Shown in pieces: positions 1 to 7,878 of a stretch of 64,000 bases of DNA. Where the stretch lies: the NCBI RefSeq assembly GCF_009469615.1, contig NZ_SSXX01000001.1, positions 496,001 to 560,000 of the forward strand. Direction: 5' to 3'. Positions within the stretch are counted from its first letter, which is position 1. Each line of letters opens with the position of its first letter. A program made the position numbers and the translations under genes. Under the pieces are notes generated by a model. The model saw nothing but the letters and a program-made list of their open reading frames with translations. It was not told the origin of the DNA and did not search any database. Source of the DNA: Dechloromonas sp. H13 (GTDB taxonomy: Bacteria; Pseudomonadota; Gammaproteobacteria; Burkholderiales; Rhodocyclaceae).

Positions 1-922
1 CCTGCATGTCGGTCGGGAAGGCCGGATACGGCGCCGTGCGCAGGCTGACCGCCTTGAGGCGTTGCGGCGCCGCGAGGCGGATGGCATCGCGCTCGACGGT
101 GATCTCGCAACCGGCGTCCATCAGCTTGTCGACCACCGTGTCGAGATAGGCGGCGGATGTCTTCAGCAGGCGGATGTCGCCGCCGGTCGCCGCCGCCGCG
201 CACAGGTAGGTGCCGGTCTCGATGCGGTCGGGCATGATCGCGTGCGTCGCGCCGTGCAGCTTGTCGACGCCCTGGATGCGGATGACGTCGGTGCCGGCGC
301 CGGAGATGCGGGCGCCCATCGACACCAGGCAGTTGGCCAGGTCGACCACCTCGGGCTCGCGCGCGGCGTTCTCGATGATCGTCTCGCCCTCGGCCAGGCA
401 GGCCGCCATCATCAGGTTCTCGGTGCCGGTCACGGTGACCATGTCGGTACAGATGCGCGCCCCCTTGAGGCGGCTGGCCGTGGCATGGACGTAGCCCTGC
501 TCAACCCGGATCTCGGCGCCCATCGCCTGCAGGCCCTTGATGTGCTGGTCGACCGGCCGGGCGCCGATGGCGCAGCCGCCGGGGAGCGACACCCGCGCCT
601 CGCCGCAGCGCGCGACCAGCGGCCCGAGGACGAGGATCGAGGCGCGCATGGTCTTGACCATCTCGTAGGAGGCGACCGGATTGTTCAGGCCGCTGCCGTT
701 CAGCACCAGGCCGTCAACGCCGTCCATCGTCACGCCGACGCCCATGTCGCCGAGCAGACGCAGCATCGTCGAGATGTCGTTGAGATGCGGCACGTTGGTC
801 AGATGCAGCGGCTCGGCGCTCAGCAGCGCGGCGCAGAGAATCGGCAGCGCCGCGTTCTTGGCGCCGGAGATGGCGACTTCGCCGGACAGGGGCTGGCCGC
901 CCTGAATCAACAATTTATCCAC
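1..922 (-). CDS. murA: UDP-N-acetylglucosamine 1-carboxyvinyltransferase MurA (3' end outside window)
   Basis: MurA transfers enolpyruvate from PEP to UDP-GlcNAc, the first committed step of peptidoglycan synthesis in the cytoplasm. The visible 307 residues start with MDKLLIQGG. They include the substrate-binding SGAKNA motif (residues 19-24, Lys22-Asn23) and the active-site loop [11 protein letters not shown] with Cys117, matching the fosfomycin-sensitive Cys115 of E. coli. The family is about 418 residues, so roughly the last 110 lie beyond base 1. The start is GTG at 922, overlapping the ibaG stop by 8 bases, so the two genes are probably translationally coupled. ibaG-murA is a common proteobacterial order. 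Confidence 0.97.
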   Translation of the reverse strand, partial: MDKLLIQGGQPLSGEVAISGAKNAALPILCAALLSAEPLHLTNVPHLNDISTMLRLLGDMGVGVTMDGVDGLVLNGSGLNNPVASYEMVKTMRASILVLGPLVARCGEARVSLPGGCAIGARPVDQHIKGLQAMGAEIRVEQGYVHATASRLKGARICTDMVTVTGTENLMMAACLAEGETIIENAAREPEVVDLANCLVSMGARISGAGTDVIRIQGVDKLHGATHAIMPDRIETGTYLCAAAATGGDIRLLKTSAAYLDTVVDKLMDAGCEITVERDAIRLAAPQRLKAVSLRTAPYPAFPTDMQ

Positions 923-1160
923 GCTGGGCGCTCCATTCTTCCGGGGTCAGGGTCTTGAAGGAAAGGGCATGCAGTTCGCCGGTCGCCAGCTTTTCCTTGA
1001 GCGTCTGATAGACGCGCTGCTGGCGCTGCACGCGGTTCTTGCCGGCGAATTCGGCGCTGACGACGAGCGCCTCGAAATGCTGGCCGTCGCCGTCGAGGGC
1101 CAGGTGTTCGCAGGTCATGCCGGCGAGGATGAGTTGCTTGATCTGTTCGGGATGCATCAT
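915..1160 (-). CDS. ibaG: BolA/IbaG family protein
   Basis: This is an 81-residue BolA-fold protein. BolA-type proteins bind [2Fe-2S] clusters together with monothiol glutaredoxins and influence envelope and acid-stress physiology. The sequence has the class II KH-like layout, with an FEALVVS strand followed by a basic helix around [14 protein letters not shown]. Its position immediately before murA marks it as the IbaG (YrbA) type rather than BolA proper. Two ATG codons occur in tandem at 1160 and 1157. The gene lies 3 bases after the ABC permease stop. Confidence 0.93.
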   Translation of the reverse strand: MMHPEQIKQLILAGMTCEHLALDGDGQHFEALVVSAEFAGKNRVQRQQRVYQTLKEKLATGELHALSFKTLTPEEWSAQRG

Positions 1161-1163
1161 GGT

Positions 1164-1916
1164 TCAGGCTCTCAGTTTCCAGCCCCGCCGCAGCAGGTTG
1201 AGCGTCAGCAGGGAGACGGCGGCGAAGCAGGCGACGACCACCGCCAGGCTGGCTTCGGGCGCCACGTCGGAGACGCCGAAGAAGCCGTAGCGGAAGCCGT
1301 CGATCATGTAAAAGACGGGATTGTAATGCGACACGCCCTGCCAGAATGCCGGCAGCGAATGAATCGAGTAGAAGACGCCGGACAGCATGGTCAGCGGCAT
1401 GATCAGGAAATTCTGGAAGGCGGCCAGCTGGTCGAACTTCTCGGACCAGAGGCCGGCAATCATGCCGAGCGCGCCGAGGATCGCCGCTCCCAGCACGGCG
1501 AAGGCCAGCACCCACAGCGGCGCCGCCATGCGCAGCTCGGCGAACCACAGCGTCGCCACCAGCACGCCGAGGCCGACCATCAGCCCGCGCGCCACCGAGG
1601 CCAGCACGTAGGCGGCGAAGAAGGCGCCGTAGGGAATCGGCGGCAGCAGCACGAAGACGATGGAGCCGGTGATCTTGGCCTGAATCAGGCTCGACGACGA
1701 GTTGGCGAAGGCGTTCTGCAGCACCTGCATCATGACCAGGCCGGGAATCAGAAAGCTGGTGTAGCGCACGCCATGCACCTGCACATGCTCGTCGAGCACA
1801 TGGCCGAAGATCAGCAGGTAGAGCAGCGCCGTCAGCACCGGCGCGCCGACGGTCTGGAAGGCGACCTTCCAGAAACGCAGCAATTCCTTGTAGAAGAGTG
1901 TCCAGAAGCCGATCAC
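1164..1916 (-). CDS. ABC-2 type exporter permease (YadH-like)
   Basis: A 250-residue integral membrane protein with about six hydrophobic segments and the ABC-2 permease pattern. It begins as a cytoplasmic helix (VIGFWTLFYKELLRFWK) and ends with a GFRYGFFG-type motif before the last transmembrane helix. It partners with the ATPase encoded just upstream. The GTG start at 1916 overlaps the ATPase TGA (GTGA), which sets the start; the longer open frame upstream is a shadow of the ATPase gene. The pair resembles E. coli YadG/YadH. The substrate is unknown, but a lipid or polysaccharide is plausible given the Mla neighbours. Confidence 0.9.
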   Translation of the reverse strand: MIGFWTLFYKELLRFWKVAFQTVGAPVLTALLYLLIFGHVLDEHVQVHGVRYTSFLIPGLVMMQVLQNAFANSSSSLIQAKITGSIVFVLLPPIPYGAFFAAYVLASVARGLMVGLGVLVATLWFAELRMAAPLWVLAFAVLGAAILGALGMIAGLWSEKFDQLAAFQNFLIMPLTMLSGVFYSIHSLPAFWQGVSHYNPVFYMIDGFRYGFFGVSDVAPEASLAVVVACFAAVSLLTLNLLRRGWKLRA

Positions 1917-2632
1917 TGGTTCATCGTCCGGACGAAAACATCTTCCAGCGACCCGCCGGGGTGGGCAGCCATCAGGTTGGCCGTGGTGTCGAGGGCGATG
2001 ATGCGCCCCTGCTTCATCAGCGCGATGCGCCCGCACAGCGCCTCGGCCTCTTCCAGGTAGTGCGTGGTCAGGATGATGGTGTGGCCTTCGCCGTTCAGGC
2101 GCCGCACGAACTGCCACAAGCCCTGGCGCAGTTCGACGTCGACCCCGGCCGTCGGCTCGTCGAGAACGATCACCGGCGGTTTGTGCACCAGTGCCTGGGC
2201 GACCAGCACGCGGCGCTTCATGCCGCCCGACAGGCGGCGCATATTGACGTCGGCCTTGCCCGCCAGGTCGAGGTTTTCGAGAATCTCGTCGATCCAGTCG
2301 TCGTTGTGGCGCAGGCCGAAATAGCCCGACTGGATGCGCAGCGTCTCGCGCACCGAAAAGAAGGGATCGAAGACCAGTTCCTGCGGCACGACGCCGAGCA
2401 GGCTGCGCGCCTTCCGGTAATCCCTGACGACGTCGTTGCCGAGCACCGAGAGGTGGCCGGAATCGGCGCGCACGAGGCCGGCGAGCGTCGAGATCAGCGT
2501 CGTCTTGCCGGCCCCGTTCGGCCCCAGCAGGCCGAAAAACTCGCCTTCGGCGATGTCGAGCGAAACCCCGACCAGCGCCTGCAGCGCGCCGAAATGCTTG
2601 ACGACGTCAACGATGGAAACCGCGGAAACCAT
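1913..2632 (-). CDS. ABC transporter ATPase (YadG-like)
   Basis: A 239-residue nucleotide-binding subunit. Walker A is GPNGAGKT (residues 37-44), the signature is LSGGM (134-138) and Walker B is VIVLDEP (154-160), followed by an H-loop TTHY. All catalytic motifs are intact. It energises the adjacent ABC-2 permease. It starts 9 bases after mlaB in the same direction, so this exporter is probably co-transcribed with the Mla genes. Confidence 0.93.
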   Translation of the reverse strand: MVSAVSIVDVVKHFGALQALVGVSLDIAEGEFFGLLGPNGAGKTTLISTLAGLVRADSGHLSVLGNDVVRDYRKARSLLGVVPQELVFDPFFSVRETLRIQSGYFGLRHNDDWIDEILENLDLAGKADVNMRRLSGGMKRRVLVAQALVHKPPVIVLDEPTAGVDVELRQGLWQFVRRLNGEGHTIILTTHYLEEAEALCGRIALMKQGRIIALDTTANLMAAHPGGSLEDVFVRTMNQ

Positions 2633-2641
2633 GGTGCGCCC

Positions 2642-2923
2642 TCAGGCGAGGGGCAAAAGCTCGGCGACGCCGTACAGTTCGGCCAGAGAACGCACGCCCG
2701 CCGGAATATGGGCAAATTTGACGGTCGACCGCGACTGGCCCGCCACGCGCAACCAGCCGAGCATGACGGCGATGGCCGAGGAATCGGCATCGCCGACCCG
2801 CGCCAGATCGAAAACCTGCTCGCCCGGCTGCAAGGCCGAACGGCCAGCTTCGAGCAGGCCACGGGCGTTGGCCATGACCATCGGCACCGTGACCATGAGG
2901 CGTTGTGCCTCGCGCTCGATCAT
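2642..2923 (-). CDS. mlaB: MlaB STAS-domain protein
   Basis: A 93-residue single STAS domain. MlaB binds the ATPase MlaF in the inner-membrane MlaFEDB complex and stabilises its activity. The hydrophobic strand VFDLARVGDADSS, with the DSS turn at 47-49 at the start of the following helix, is typical of STAS proteins. The ATG overlaps the mlaC stop (ATGA), indicating translational coupling. Confidence 0.9.
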   Translation of the reverse strand: MIEREAQRLMVTVPMVMANARGLLEAGRSALQPGEQVFDLARVGDADSSAIAVMLGWLRVAGQSRSTVKFAHIPAGVRSLAELYGVAELLPLA

Positions 2924-3546
2924 TTGCCGTCAGCCTTGGCCAGGTTGCCTTCGAGGGATTTGTTCTTGTCCGTGATCGCCTTGATCAGGCCCTCGATGCC
3001 GCCGTTGCGCACCTCCTGCCCGAACTGCTCGCGATAATTGGTCACCAGGCTGATGCCGGCCACGTTGACGTCGTACACCTTCCAGCCGGCATCCAGCTTT
3101 TCCAGGCTGTAGTCGAGCTGCACCGGCTTGTTGCCGGGCTGCTGCACCTCGGTGCGCACCAGCACGTCGGTGTCGCCGGCGTTCATCCTGAACGGCTTGT
3201 AGACGATCTTCTGGTTCTTGTAACTGGTCAGCGCGTTGGAATAGGTGCGCACCAGCAGGGTCTTGAATTCGGCCGTCAGTTGCTGCTGCTGTTGCGGCGA
3301 CGCCTTGCGCCAGTCCTTGCCGACCGCCAGCGCCGTCATGTGCTGGAAGTTGAAATGCGGGATCACCTTGGCATCGACCAGTTCGATCGCCTTCTTGGCG
3401 TCGCCGTTCTGGATGCTCTTGTCCTTGCGGACGATTTCCAGCACCTCGTCGGTGACTTGCCTGACCAGCACGTCCGGCGCCTCCTGGGCCAGCGCGAGCG
3501 TGGCGAACAAGGTGGCGAAGACAAGCAAAAACAGTTTCTTCATCAT
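2920..3546 (-). CDS. mlaC: MlaC periplasmic phospholipid-binding protein
   Basis: MlaC shuttles phospholipid across the periplasm between the outer-membrane MlaA complex and the inner-membrane MlaFEDB complex. The protein begins MMKKLFLLVFATLFATLALAQ, a clear Sec signal peptide probably cleaved after ALA. It continues as a roughly 190-residue Tol-tolerance/Ttg2 domain (VLIVRKDKSI-type helices; KVYDVNVAGISLVTNYR near the end). The tandem ATG codons at 3546 and 3543 are preferred; the frame also opens at a TTG at 3555. Confidence 0.94.
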   Translation of the reverse strand: MMKKLFLLVFATLFATLALAQEAPDVLVRQVTDEVLEIVRKDKSIQNGDAKKAIELVDAKVIPHFNFQHMTALAVGKDWRKASPQQQQQLTAEFKTLLVRTYSNALTSYKNQKIVYKPFRMNAGDTDVLVRTEVQQPGNKPVQLDYSLEKLDAGWKVYDVNVAGISLVTNYREQFGQEVRNGGIEGLIKAITDKNKSLEGNLAKADGK

Positions 3547-3551
3547 GGCTC

Positions 3552-4286
3552 TCAATCCAGTACATCCTCCAGCCGCGGCGGGCTGCCATCAAAAATCTGG
3601 TTGCGCCGGCGCTGCAGGTAGGCATCGCGCACATAGGCGTATTTGTCGATCGCCGCTTCCTCGACCACCTTGTCGGACGGCAGCAGGCTGGCGCGGACAT
3701 CCACGTAGCGCAGCGCGACGAGGCTGTTGCGTTCGGCGACCGACTTGTTGAGCGTATACCAGGTCGGATCGGTATAGACGTCGACGATCAGGCCGCCGGT
3801 GTCGCGCACCGTGCGCGGCCCCACTACCGGCCAGAACACGAAGCTGCTGTCTTCCCAGCCCCAGACGCCCAGGGTCTGCCCGAAGTCTTCGTCGTGCTTG
3901 TCGAGGCCGAGCTCGCTGGCGACGTCGAAGAGACCGAAGATGCCGATGGTCGAATTGATCAGCAGGCGGCCGAGATCGCTGCCGGCGTCGCCCAGCTTGC
4001 CCTGCAGGGCATTGTTCAGGGCGTTGCGGACATCGGCGATGTTGCCGAAGAAGTCACCAACCCCTGCACGCGCCGGCAACGGCATGACGAAATCGTAGGC
4101 CTGGGCGACCGGCTTGATGACGACCTTGTCGAGCCCCTCGTTGACCGCGAACATGGCGCGGTTGAAGCCTTCGAGCGGATCGTGCACCGTCTCGTCGGCC
4201 TGCGCCGGCGCTCCCAGCACCAGCATGCCGGCAGCCAGCCAGGCGATCCCGGCACGCCGTTTCCCTGTCGTCAGTTTGCCCTTCAT
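3552..4286 (-). CDS. mlaA: MlaA (VacJ) outer-membrane phospholipid-removal protein, without lipobox
   Basis: MlaA extracts mislocalised phospholipid from the outer leaflet of the outer membrane and passes it to MlaC. At 244 residues it has the family core (DPLEGFNRAMFAVNEGLD near residue 37; GQTLGVWG; VVGPRTVRD). Unlike the E. coli lipoprotein, its leader contains no cysteine and ends APAQA-DE, which predicts signal peptidase I cleavage rather than lipidation. The gene sits between mlaD (ATGA overlap) and mlaC (5-base gap), so membrane anchoring must rely on its helices. Confidence 0.93.
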   Translation of the reverse strand: MKGKLTTGKRRAGIAWLAAGMLVLGAPAQADETVHDPLEGFNRAMFAVNEGLDKVVIKPVAQAYDFVMPLPARAGVGDFFGNIADVRNALNNALQGKLGDAGSDLGRLLINSTIGIFGLFDVASELGLDKHDEDFGQTLGVWGWEDSSFVFWPVVGPRTVRDTGGLIVDVYTDPTWYTLNKSVAERNSLVALRYVDVRASLLPSDKVVEEAAIDKYAYVRDAYLQRRRNQIFDGSPPRLEDVLD

Positions 4287-4753
4287 TTCGTATCCTGTCC
4301 TTCCGCTGCCTTGTTGAAGAGGAACTGGCTGATCAACTTCTCCAGCACCACGGCCGACTGCGTCTTGGTCACGGTATCGCCCGCCTTGAGCATCCTTTCA
4401 TCGCCGCCGACGTCAAAGCCGATGAACTGCTCGCCGAGCAGGCCCGAGGTGTAGATCGCGGCGAAGGTATCCTTCGGGAAACGGAAACGGCCATCGATAT
4501 CCATGGTCACCACCGCTTCATAGGTATCGCTATCGAACTTGATATCGACGATCCGCCCGACGACGACCCCCGCGCTCTTCACCGGACCGCGCACCTTCAG
4601 CCCCCCGATGTTATCAAAGCGGGCCTGCAGCACGTAGGTTTCCGACAGGTGCGCCGACGAAAGGTTGCCGACTTTCAGCGCCAAAAACAACATTGCGGCT
4701 ATGCCGATGGCAACGAAGATGCCGACCCAGAGGTCAATTACGGTACGGTTCAT
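4283..4753 (-). CDS. mlaD: MlaD MCE-domain protein
   Basis: A 156-residue MCE protein that forms the periplasmic hexameric ring of the MlaFEDB transporter. It has one N-terminal transmembrane helix (residues about 8-27) followed by a single MCE domain (ARFDNIGGLKVRGPVKSAGV; YTSGLLGEQFI). The short tail after residue 135 is typical of MlaD. The ATG overlaps the mlaE stop (ATGA), and the mlaD stop overlaps mlaA. Confidence 0.95.
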   Translation of the reverse strand: MNRTVIDLWVGIFVAIGIAAMLFLALKVGNLSSAHLSETYVLQARFDNIGGLKVRGPVKSAGVVVGRIVDIKFDSDTYEAVVTMDIDGRFRFPKDTFAAIYTSGLLGEQFIGFDVGGDERMLKAGDTVTKTQSAVVLEKLISQFLFNKAAEGQDTK

Positions 4754-5544
4754 GAAGTTCCCCGGAACATGAACGAAGTCAGAACGAAATCCAGCGCCAG
4801 GATGGTCAGCGCGGAGGTCACCACGGTGCGTGTAATCGCCCGCGAGACGCCCTCGGCGGTCGGCACAGAATCGTAGCCTTCGAAAACGGCGATCAGCGAA
4901 ACCGCGATGCCAAAGACAAAACTCTTGATGACGCCATTCCAGACGTCGTAGCGGAAATCAACGCCGGCCTGCATCTGCGACCAGAAGGCACCGTCGTCAA
5001 CACCGATGAAGACGACGCCGATCAGCCAGCCGCCGAGCACGCCCATCGCCGAAAACAGGGCCGCCAGCAGCGGCATCGAGATGACGCCGCCCCAGAAGCG
5101 CGGCGCGACCACGCGGGCGATCGGGTTGACCGCCATCATGTCCATCGCCTTCAGCTGCTCGGTCGCCTTCATCAGGCCGATCTCGGCGGTCACTGACGAG
5201 CCGGCGCGCGAGGCGAAGAGCAGGGCCGCCACCACCGGCCCCAGCTCGCGAGTCAGCGACAGGGCGACGAGAACGCCCAGCGCCTCGGTCGACCCGTAGC
5301 GCTGCAGGGTTTCATAGCCCTGCAGGCCAAGCACCAGGCCGACGAACAGCCCGGAGACGATGATGATCAGCAGCGACAGCACGCCGCTGAAATAGATTTC
5401 ACGCAGCGTCAGCGGCAGGCGGCGGAACGACGCTCCCGAATAGCGCAGCACGGCGACCATGAAGCGCGTCGCGAAACCCAGGCGCCAGATGCGGTCGACG
5501 ACCATGTGGCCGAGTTTTCTGACGGGTGCCAGCAGATCAGCCAC
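4750..5544 (-). CDS. mlaE: MlaE permease
   Basis: A 264-residue MlaE-family permease, the membrane subunit of the phospholipid ABC transporter. Family landmarks include the GLQGYETLQRYG segment, the ELGPVVAALLFASRAGSSVTAEIGLMKATEQL block and MAVNPIARVVAPRFW. The start is placed at GTG 5544, which overlaps the mlaF stop by 8 bases; the longer open frame upstream is shadow sequence over mlaF. Confidence 0.94.
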   Translation of the reverse strand: MADLLAPVRKLGHMVVDRIWRLGFATRFMVAVLRYSGASFRRLPLTLREIYFSGVLSLLIIIVSGLFVGLVLGLQGYETLQRYGSTEALGVLVALSLTRELGPVVAALLFASRAGSSVTAEIGLMKATEQLKAMDMMAVNPIARVVAPRFWGGVISMPLLAALFSAMGVLGGWLIGVVFIGVDDGAFWSQMQAGVDFRYDVWNGVIKSFVFGIAVSLIAVFEGYDSVPTAEGVSRAITRTVVTSALTILALDFVLTSFMFRGTS

Positions 5545-6349
5545 GCGGCCTCCCGGACAAAAACTCCTGCGCGACCGAAGGCGCCGGATAGTCAAAATGC
5601 ACCGGCCCCTCCACCTCGGCATGGACGAACTGGTGGACGAAGGGATCGGTGGAAGCGCGAATTTCGTCGGGCGTTCCCTCGGCGACGATGCGCCCCTGCG
5701 AAATGAAATAGATGTAGTCGACGATCAACAGCGACTCGTGCACATCGTGCGTGACCATGATCGACGTCGCCCCCAGCGCGTCGTTGAGCTTGCGGATCAG
5801 CTGCCCGATGACGCTCAGCGCGATCGGATCGAGTCCGGTGAACGGCTCGTCGTACATCATCAGCATCGGATCGAGCGCCACCGCGCGCGCCAGCGCCACG
5901 CGGCGCGCCATGCCGCCGGACAGCTCGCCGGGCATCAGCGAATGCGCGCCGCGCAGGCCCACCGCTTCCAGCTTCATCAACACCAGGTCGCGGATCATCG
6001 CATCCGACAGGTCGGTATGCTCGCGCAGGGGAAAGGCGACATTCTCGAAGACCGACATGTCGGTGAACAGCGCGCCGAACTGGAACAGCATGCCCATCTT
6101 GCGCCGCAGGCCGTAGAGTTCAGCCCGCGACATCTCGCACACGCGGTGCTTCCCGAAGCGCACCATGCCGCCGGTCGGCCGCAACTGGCCGCCGATGCAG
6201 CGCAACAACGTCGTCTTGCCGCAGCCGGACCCGCCCATGATGGCCACCACTTTGCCGCGGGGAATCTTCATGTTGATTCCCTGCAGCACAGGCCGGCCGT
6301 CATAGTTGAAATGCAGATCCTGGATGTCGACCAGAATGTCGTCGGACAA
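5537..6349 (-). CDS. mlaF: MlaF ATPase, first gene of the mla operon
   Basis: A 270-residue ATPase that drives phospholipid transport with MlaE, MlaD and MlaB. It has Walker A GGSGCGKT (39-46), Q-loop Gln90, signature LSGGM (143-147), Walker B LMMYDEP (163-169) and H-loop THDVHE. The start is assigned to TTG at 6349 because a GAGG Shine-Dalgarno core lies 8 bases upstream. That start also gives the usual MlaF length; ATG codons further upstream would add an unconserved leader. Confidence 0.92.
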   Translation of the reverse strand: MSDDILVDIQDLHFNYDGRPVLQGINMKIPRGKVVAIMGGSGCGKTTLLRCIGGQLRPTGGMVRFGKHRVCEMSRAELYGLRRKMGMLFQFGALFTDMSVFENVAFPLREHTDLSDAMIRDLVLMKLEAVGLRGAHSLMPGELSGGMARRVALARAVALDPMLMMYDEPFTGLDPIALSVIGQLIRKLNDALGATSIMVTHDVHESLLIVDYIYFISQGRIVAEGTPDEIRASTDPFVHQFVHAEVEGPVHFDYPAPSVAQEFLSGRPRG

Positions 6350-6353
6350 AACG

Positions 6354-6383
6354 TTTTCCTCGCAAAAGACCTGCGATTTTAAC
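6354..6383 (-). promoter_or_regulatory. Likely mla operon leader: -10-like box and ribosome binding site
   Basis: On the minus strand, GTTAAAAT (6383-6376) resembles a -10 box, and GAGGAAAA (6361-6354) is a strong ribosome binding site 8 bases before the TTG of mlaF. No good -35 match is visible at the right distance. The region is shared with the divergent response regulator gene. Confidence 0.45.
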
Positions 6384-6417
6384 AGAAGTGCCGGATATCG
6401 CCCCGGCATGGCGTGGT

Positions 6418-6440
6418 TATAATTGTGTGAAATATTCCAC
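6418..6440 (+). promoter_or_regulatory. -10 box TATAAT and near-palindrome before the response regulator
   Basis: TATAAT at 6418-6423 is a perfect -10 hexamer about 37 bases before the preferred TTG start. It is followed by GTGAAATATTCCAC (6427-6440), an inverted repeat with one mismatched pair. No clear -35 is seen, so activation by another factor or self-binding by the Fis-type regulator is possible. Confidence 0.4.
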
Positions 6441-6459
6441 GCAACGCCGCGCCGCACCC

Positions 6460-7878
6460 TTGCCGAACAAGCCCCTGCTTCTCATCGTCGACGACGACCC
6501 GCTGATCAGCGACGCCCTGAGCTACGCCTTCGCAGCCGAATTCGACGTCGTCACCAGCCATGCCCGCCCGCATTGCCTGGCCCTGCTCCGCCAGTTGCGC
6601 CAGGCGCCGCAGGCGGCGCTCGTCGATCTCGGCCTGCCGCCGCAGCCGCACCGGCCGGACGAGGGCTTCGCCCTGATCGGCGAACTGCTCGCCCACGCGC
6701 CGGAGATGAAGATCATCGTCCTCTCCGGCCAGAACGGCGACGACAACGCCCGCCACGCCCGCACGCTGGGCGCCGTCGAGTTCGTCGGCAAGCCCTGCGA
6801 TCCCGGCCGCCTGCTGACCCTGCTGCGCCAGGCGCTGGCCTTCTCGGATGACGAGACGGCCGCCGCCGGCCCGGCCGGGCTGATCGGTGAGAGCCTGCCG
6901 ATGCAGCGCCTGCGCCTGCAACTCGCGCAATACGCCAACCTCAGCTTCCCGGTGCTGATCGAGGGCGAATCGGGCAGCGGCAAGGACATCGTCGCCAGCC
7001 GCTGCCTGCACCAGCAGACCGAGCGCCACGACCGGCCGTTCCTGGCGCTCAACTGCGCGGCGATCTCGCCCAGCCTGCTCGAGCCGACGCTCTTCGGCCA
7101 CGCCCGTGGCGCCTTCACCGGCGCCACGACCGCCCGTGCCGGCTATTTCGAGGAGGCCGGCGAAGGCACGCTGTTCCTCGACGAAATCGGCGAACTGCCA
7201 TCCGATCTCCAGCCCAAGCTGCTGCGCGTACTGGAGAACGGCGAATACCAGCGCGTCGGCGAAACCCAGACGCGAACCTCGAAGGCGCGCATCGTCGCCG
7301 CCACCAACCGCGACCTGCGCCAGGAGATCAAGGCCGGGCGCTTCCGCGCCGACCTCTATCACCGGCTGTCAGTCTTTACCGTCAGCGTTCCGCCGCTGCG
7401 CGACATGGGCCGCGACCGGCTCCTGCTGCTCGACCACTTCCGCAAGCTCTACGCCGCCCAGGCGCAGTGCCAGCCGTTCGCGCTTGCCCCCGAGGCCGAG
7501 GTCCAGTGGCTGGACTACCTCTTCCCCGGCAACGTGCGCGAGCTGCGCAACATCGTCATCCGCCTGACGGCACGCTATCCGGGGCAGGCCGTGACGCGGG
7601 AGCAACTGCTGGCGGAATTCGACACTTCCGAGGAAGTTGACCGCAGCAACCATGTCGACAGCGCCGACATCGCCGACGATCAGCGCCTGCAGGCCGCCCT
7701 GAAGCACCTGCAGACGAGCCCCCGCATCGACCTCGATGCGACGCTGGCGAACTGGGAACGCAGCTACATCGAGGCGGCGCTCGAACTGTGCGGCGGCAAC
7801 GTCAGCCAGGCTGCCCGCCGCCTCGGCATCAACCGCACCACGCTCTACAACCGCATGGAAAGCTGGCACCGCTCATGA
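6460..7878 (+). CDS. Sigma-54-dependent response regulator
   Basis: A 472-residue NtrC-type activator. It has an N-terminal receiver with acidic cluster DDD (11-13), phospho-acceptor Asp56 (ALVDLGLP) and conserved Lys111. The AAA+ domain has Walker A GESGSGKD (169-176), the sigma-54 contact loop GAFTGA (217-222) and Walker [11 protein letters not shown] (236-245). A C-terminal Fis-type helix-turn-helix follows ([22 protein letters not shown]). The start is uncertain: TTG 6460 fits the -10 at 6418, while GTG 6427 is the alternative. Its stop overlaps the next ATG (ATGA), so it is coupled to the pilus operon and probably controls it. It resembles the PrsR group of regulators. No partner histidine kinase lies in the window. 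Confidence 0.9.
   Translation: MPNKPLLLIVDDDPLISDALSYAFAAEFDVVTSHARPHCLALLRQLRQAPQAALVDLGLPPQPHRPDEGFALIGELLAHAPEMKIIVLSGQNGDDNARHARTLGAVEFVGKPCDPGRLLTLLRQALAFSDDETAAAGPAGLIGESLPMQRLRLQLAQYANLSFPVLIEGESGSGKDIVASRCLHQQTERHDRPFLALNCAAISPSLLEPTLFGHARGAFTGATTARAGYFEEAGEGTLFLDEIGELPSDLQPKLLRVLENGEYQRVGETQTRTSKARIVAATNRDLRQEIKAGRFRADLYHRLSVFTVSVPPLRDMGRDRLLLLDHFRKLYAAQAQCQPFALAPEAEVQWLDYLFPGNVRELRNIVIRLTARYPGQAVTREQLLAEFDTSEEVDRSNHVDSADIADDQRLQAALKHLQTSPRIDLDATLANWERSYIEAALELCGGNVSQAARRLGINRTTLYNRMESWHRS

Noticed and set aside
907..1548. Minus-strand 213-codon frame across ibaG and the permease
   Set aside because: Out of frame with both recognised genes and Arg-rich; a shadow.
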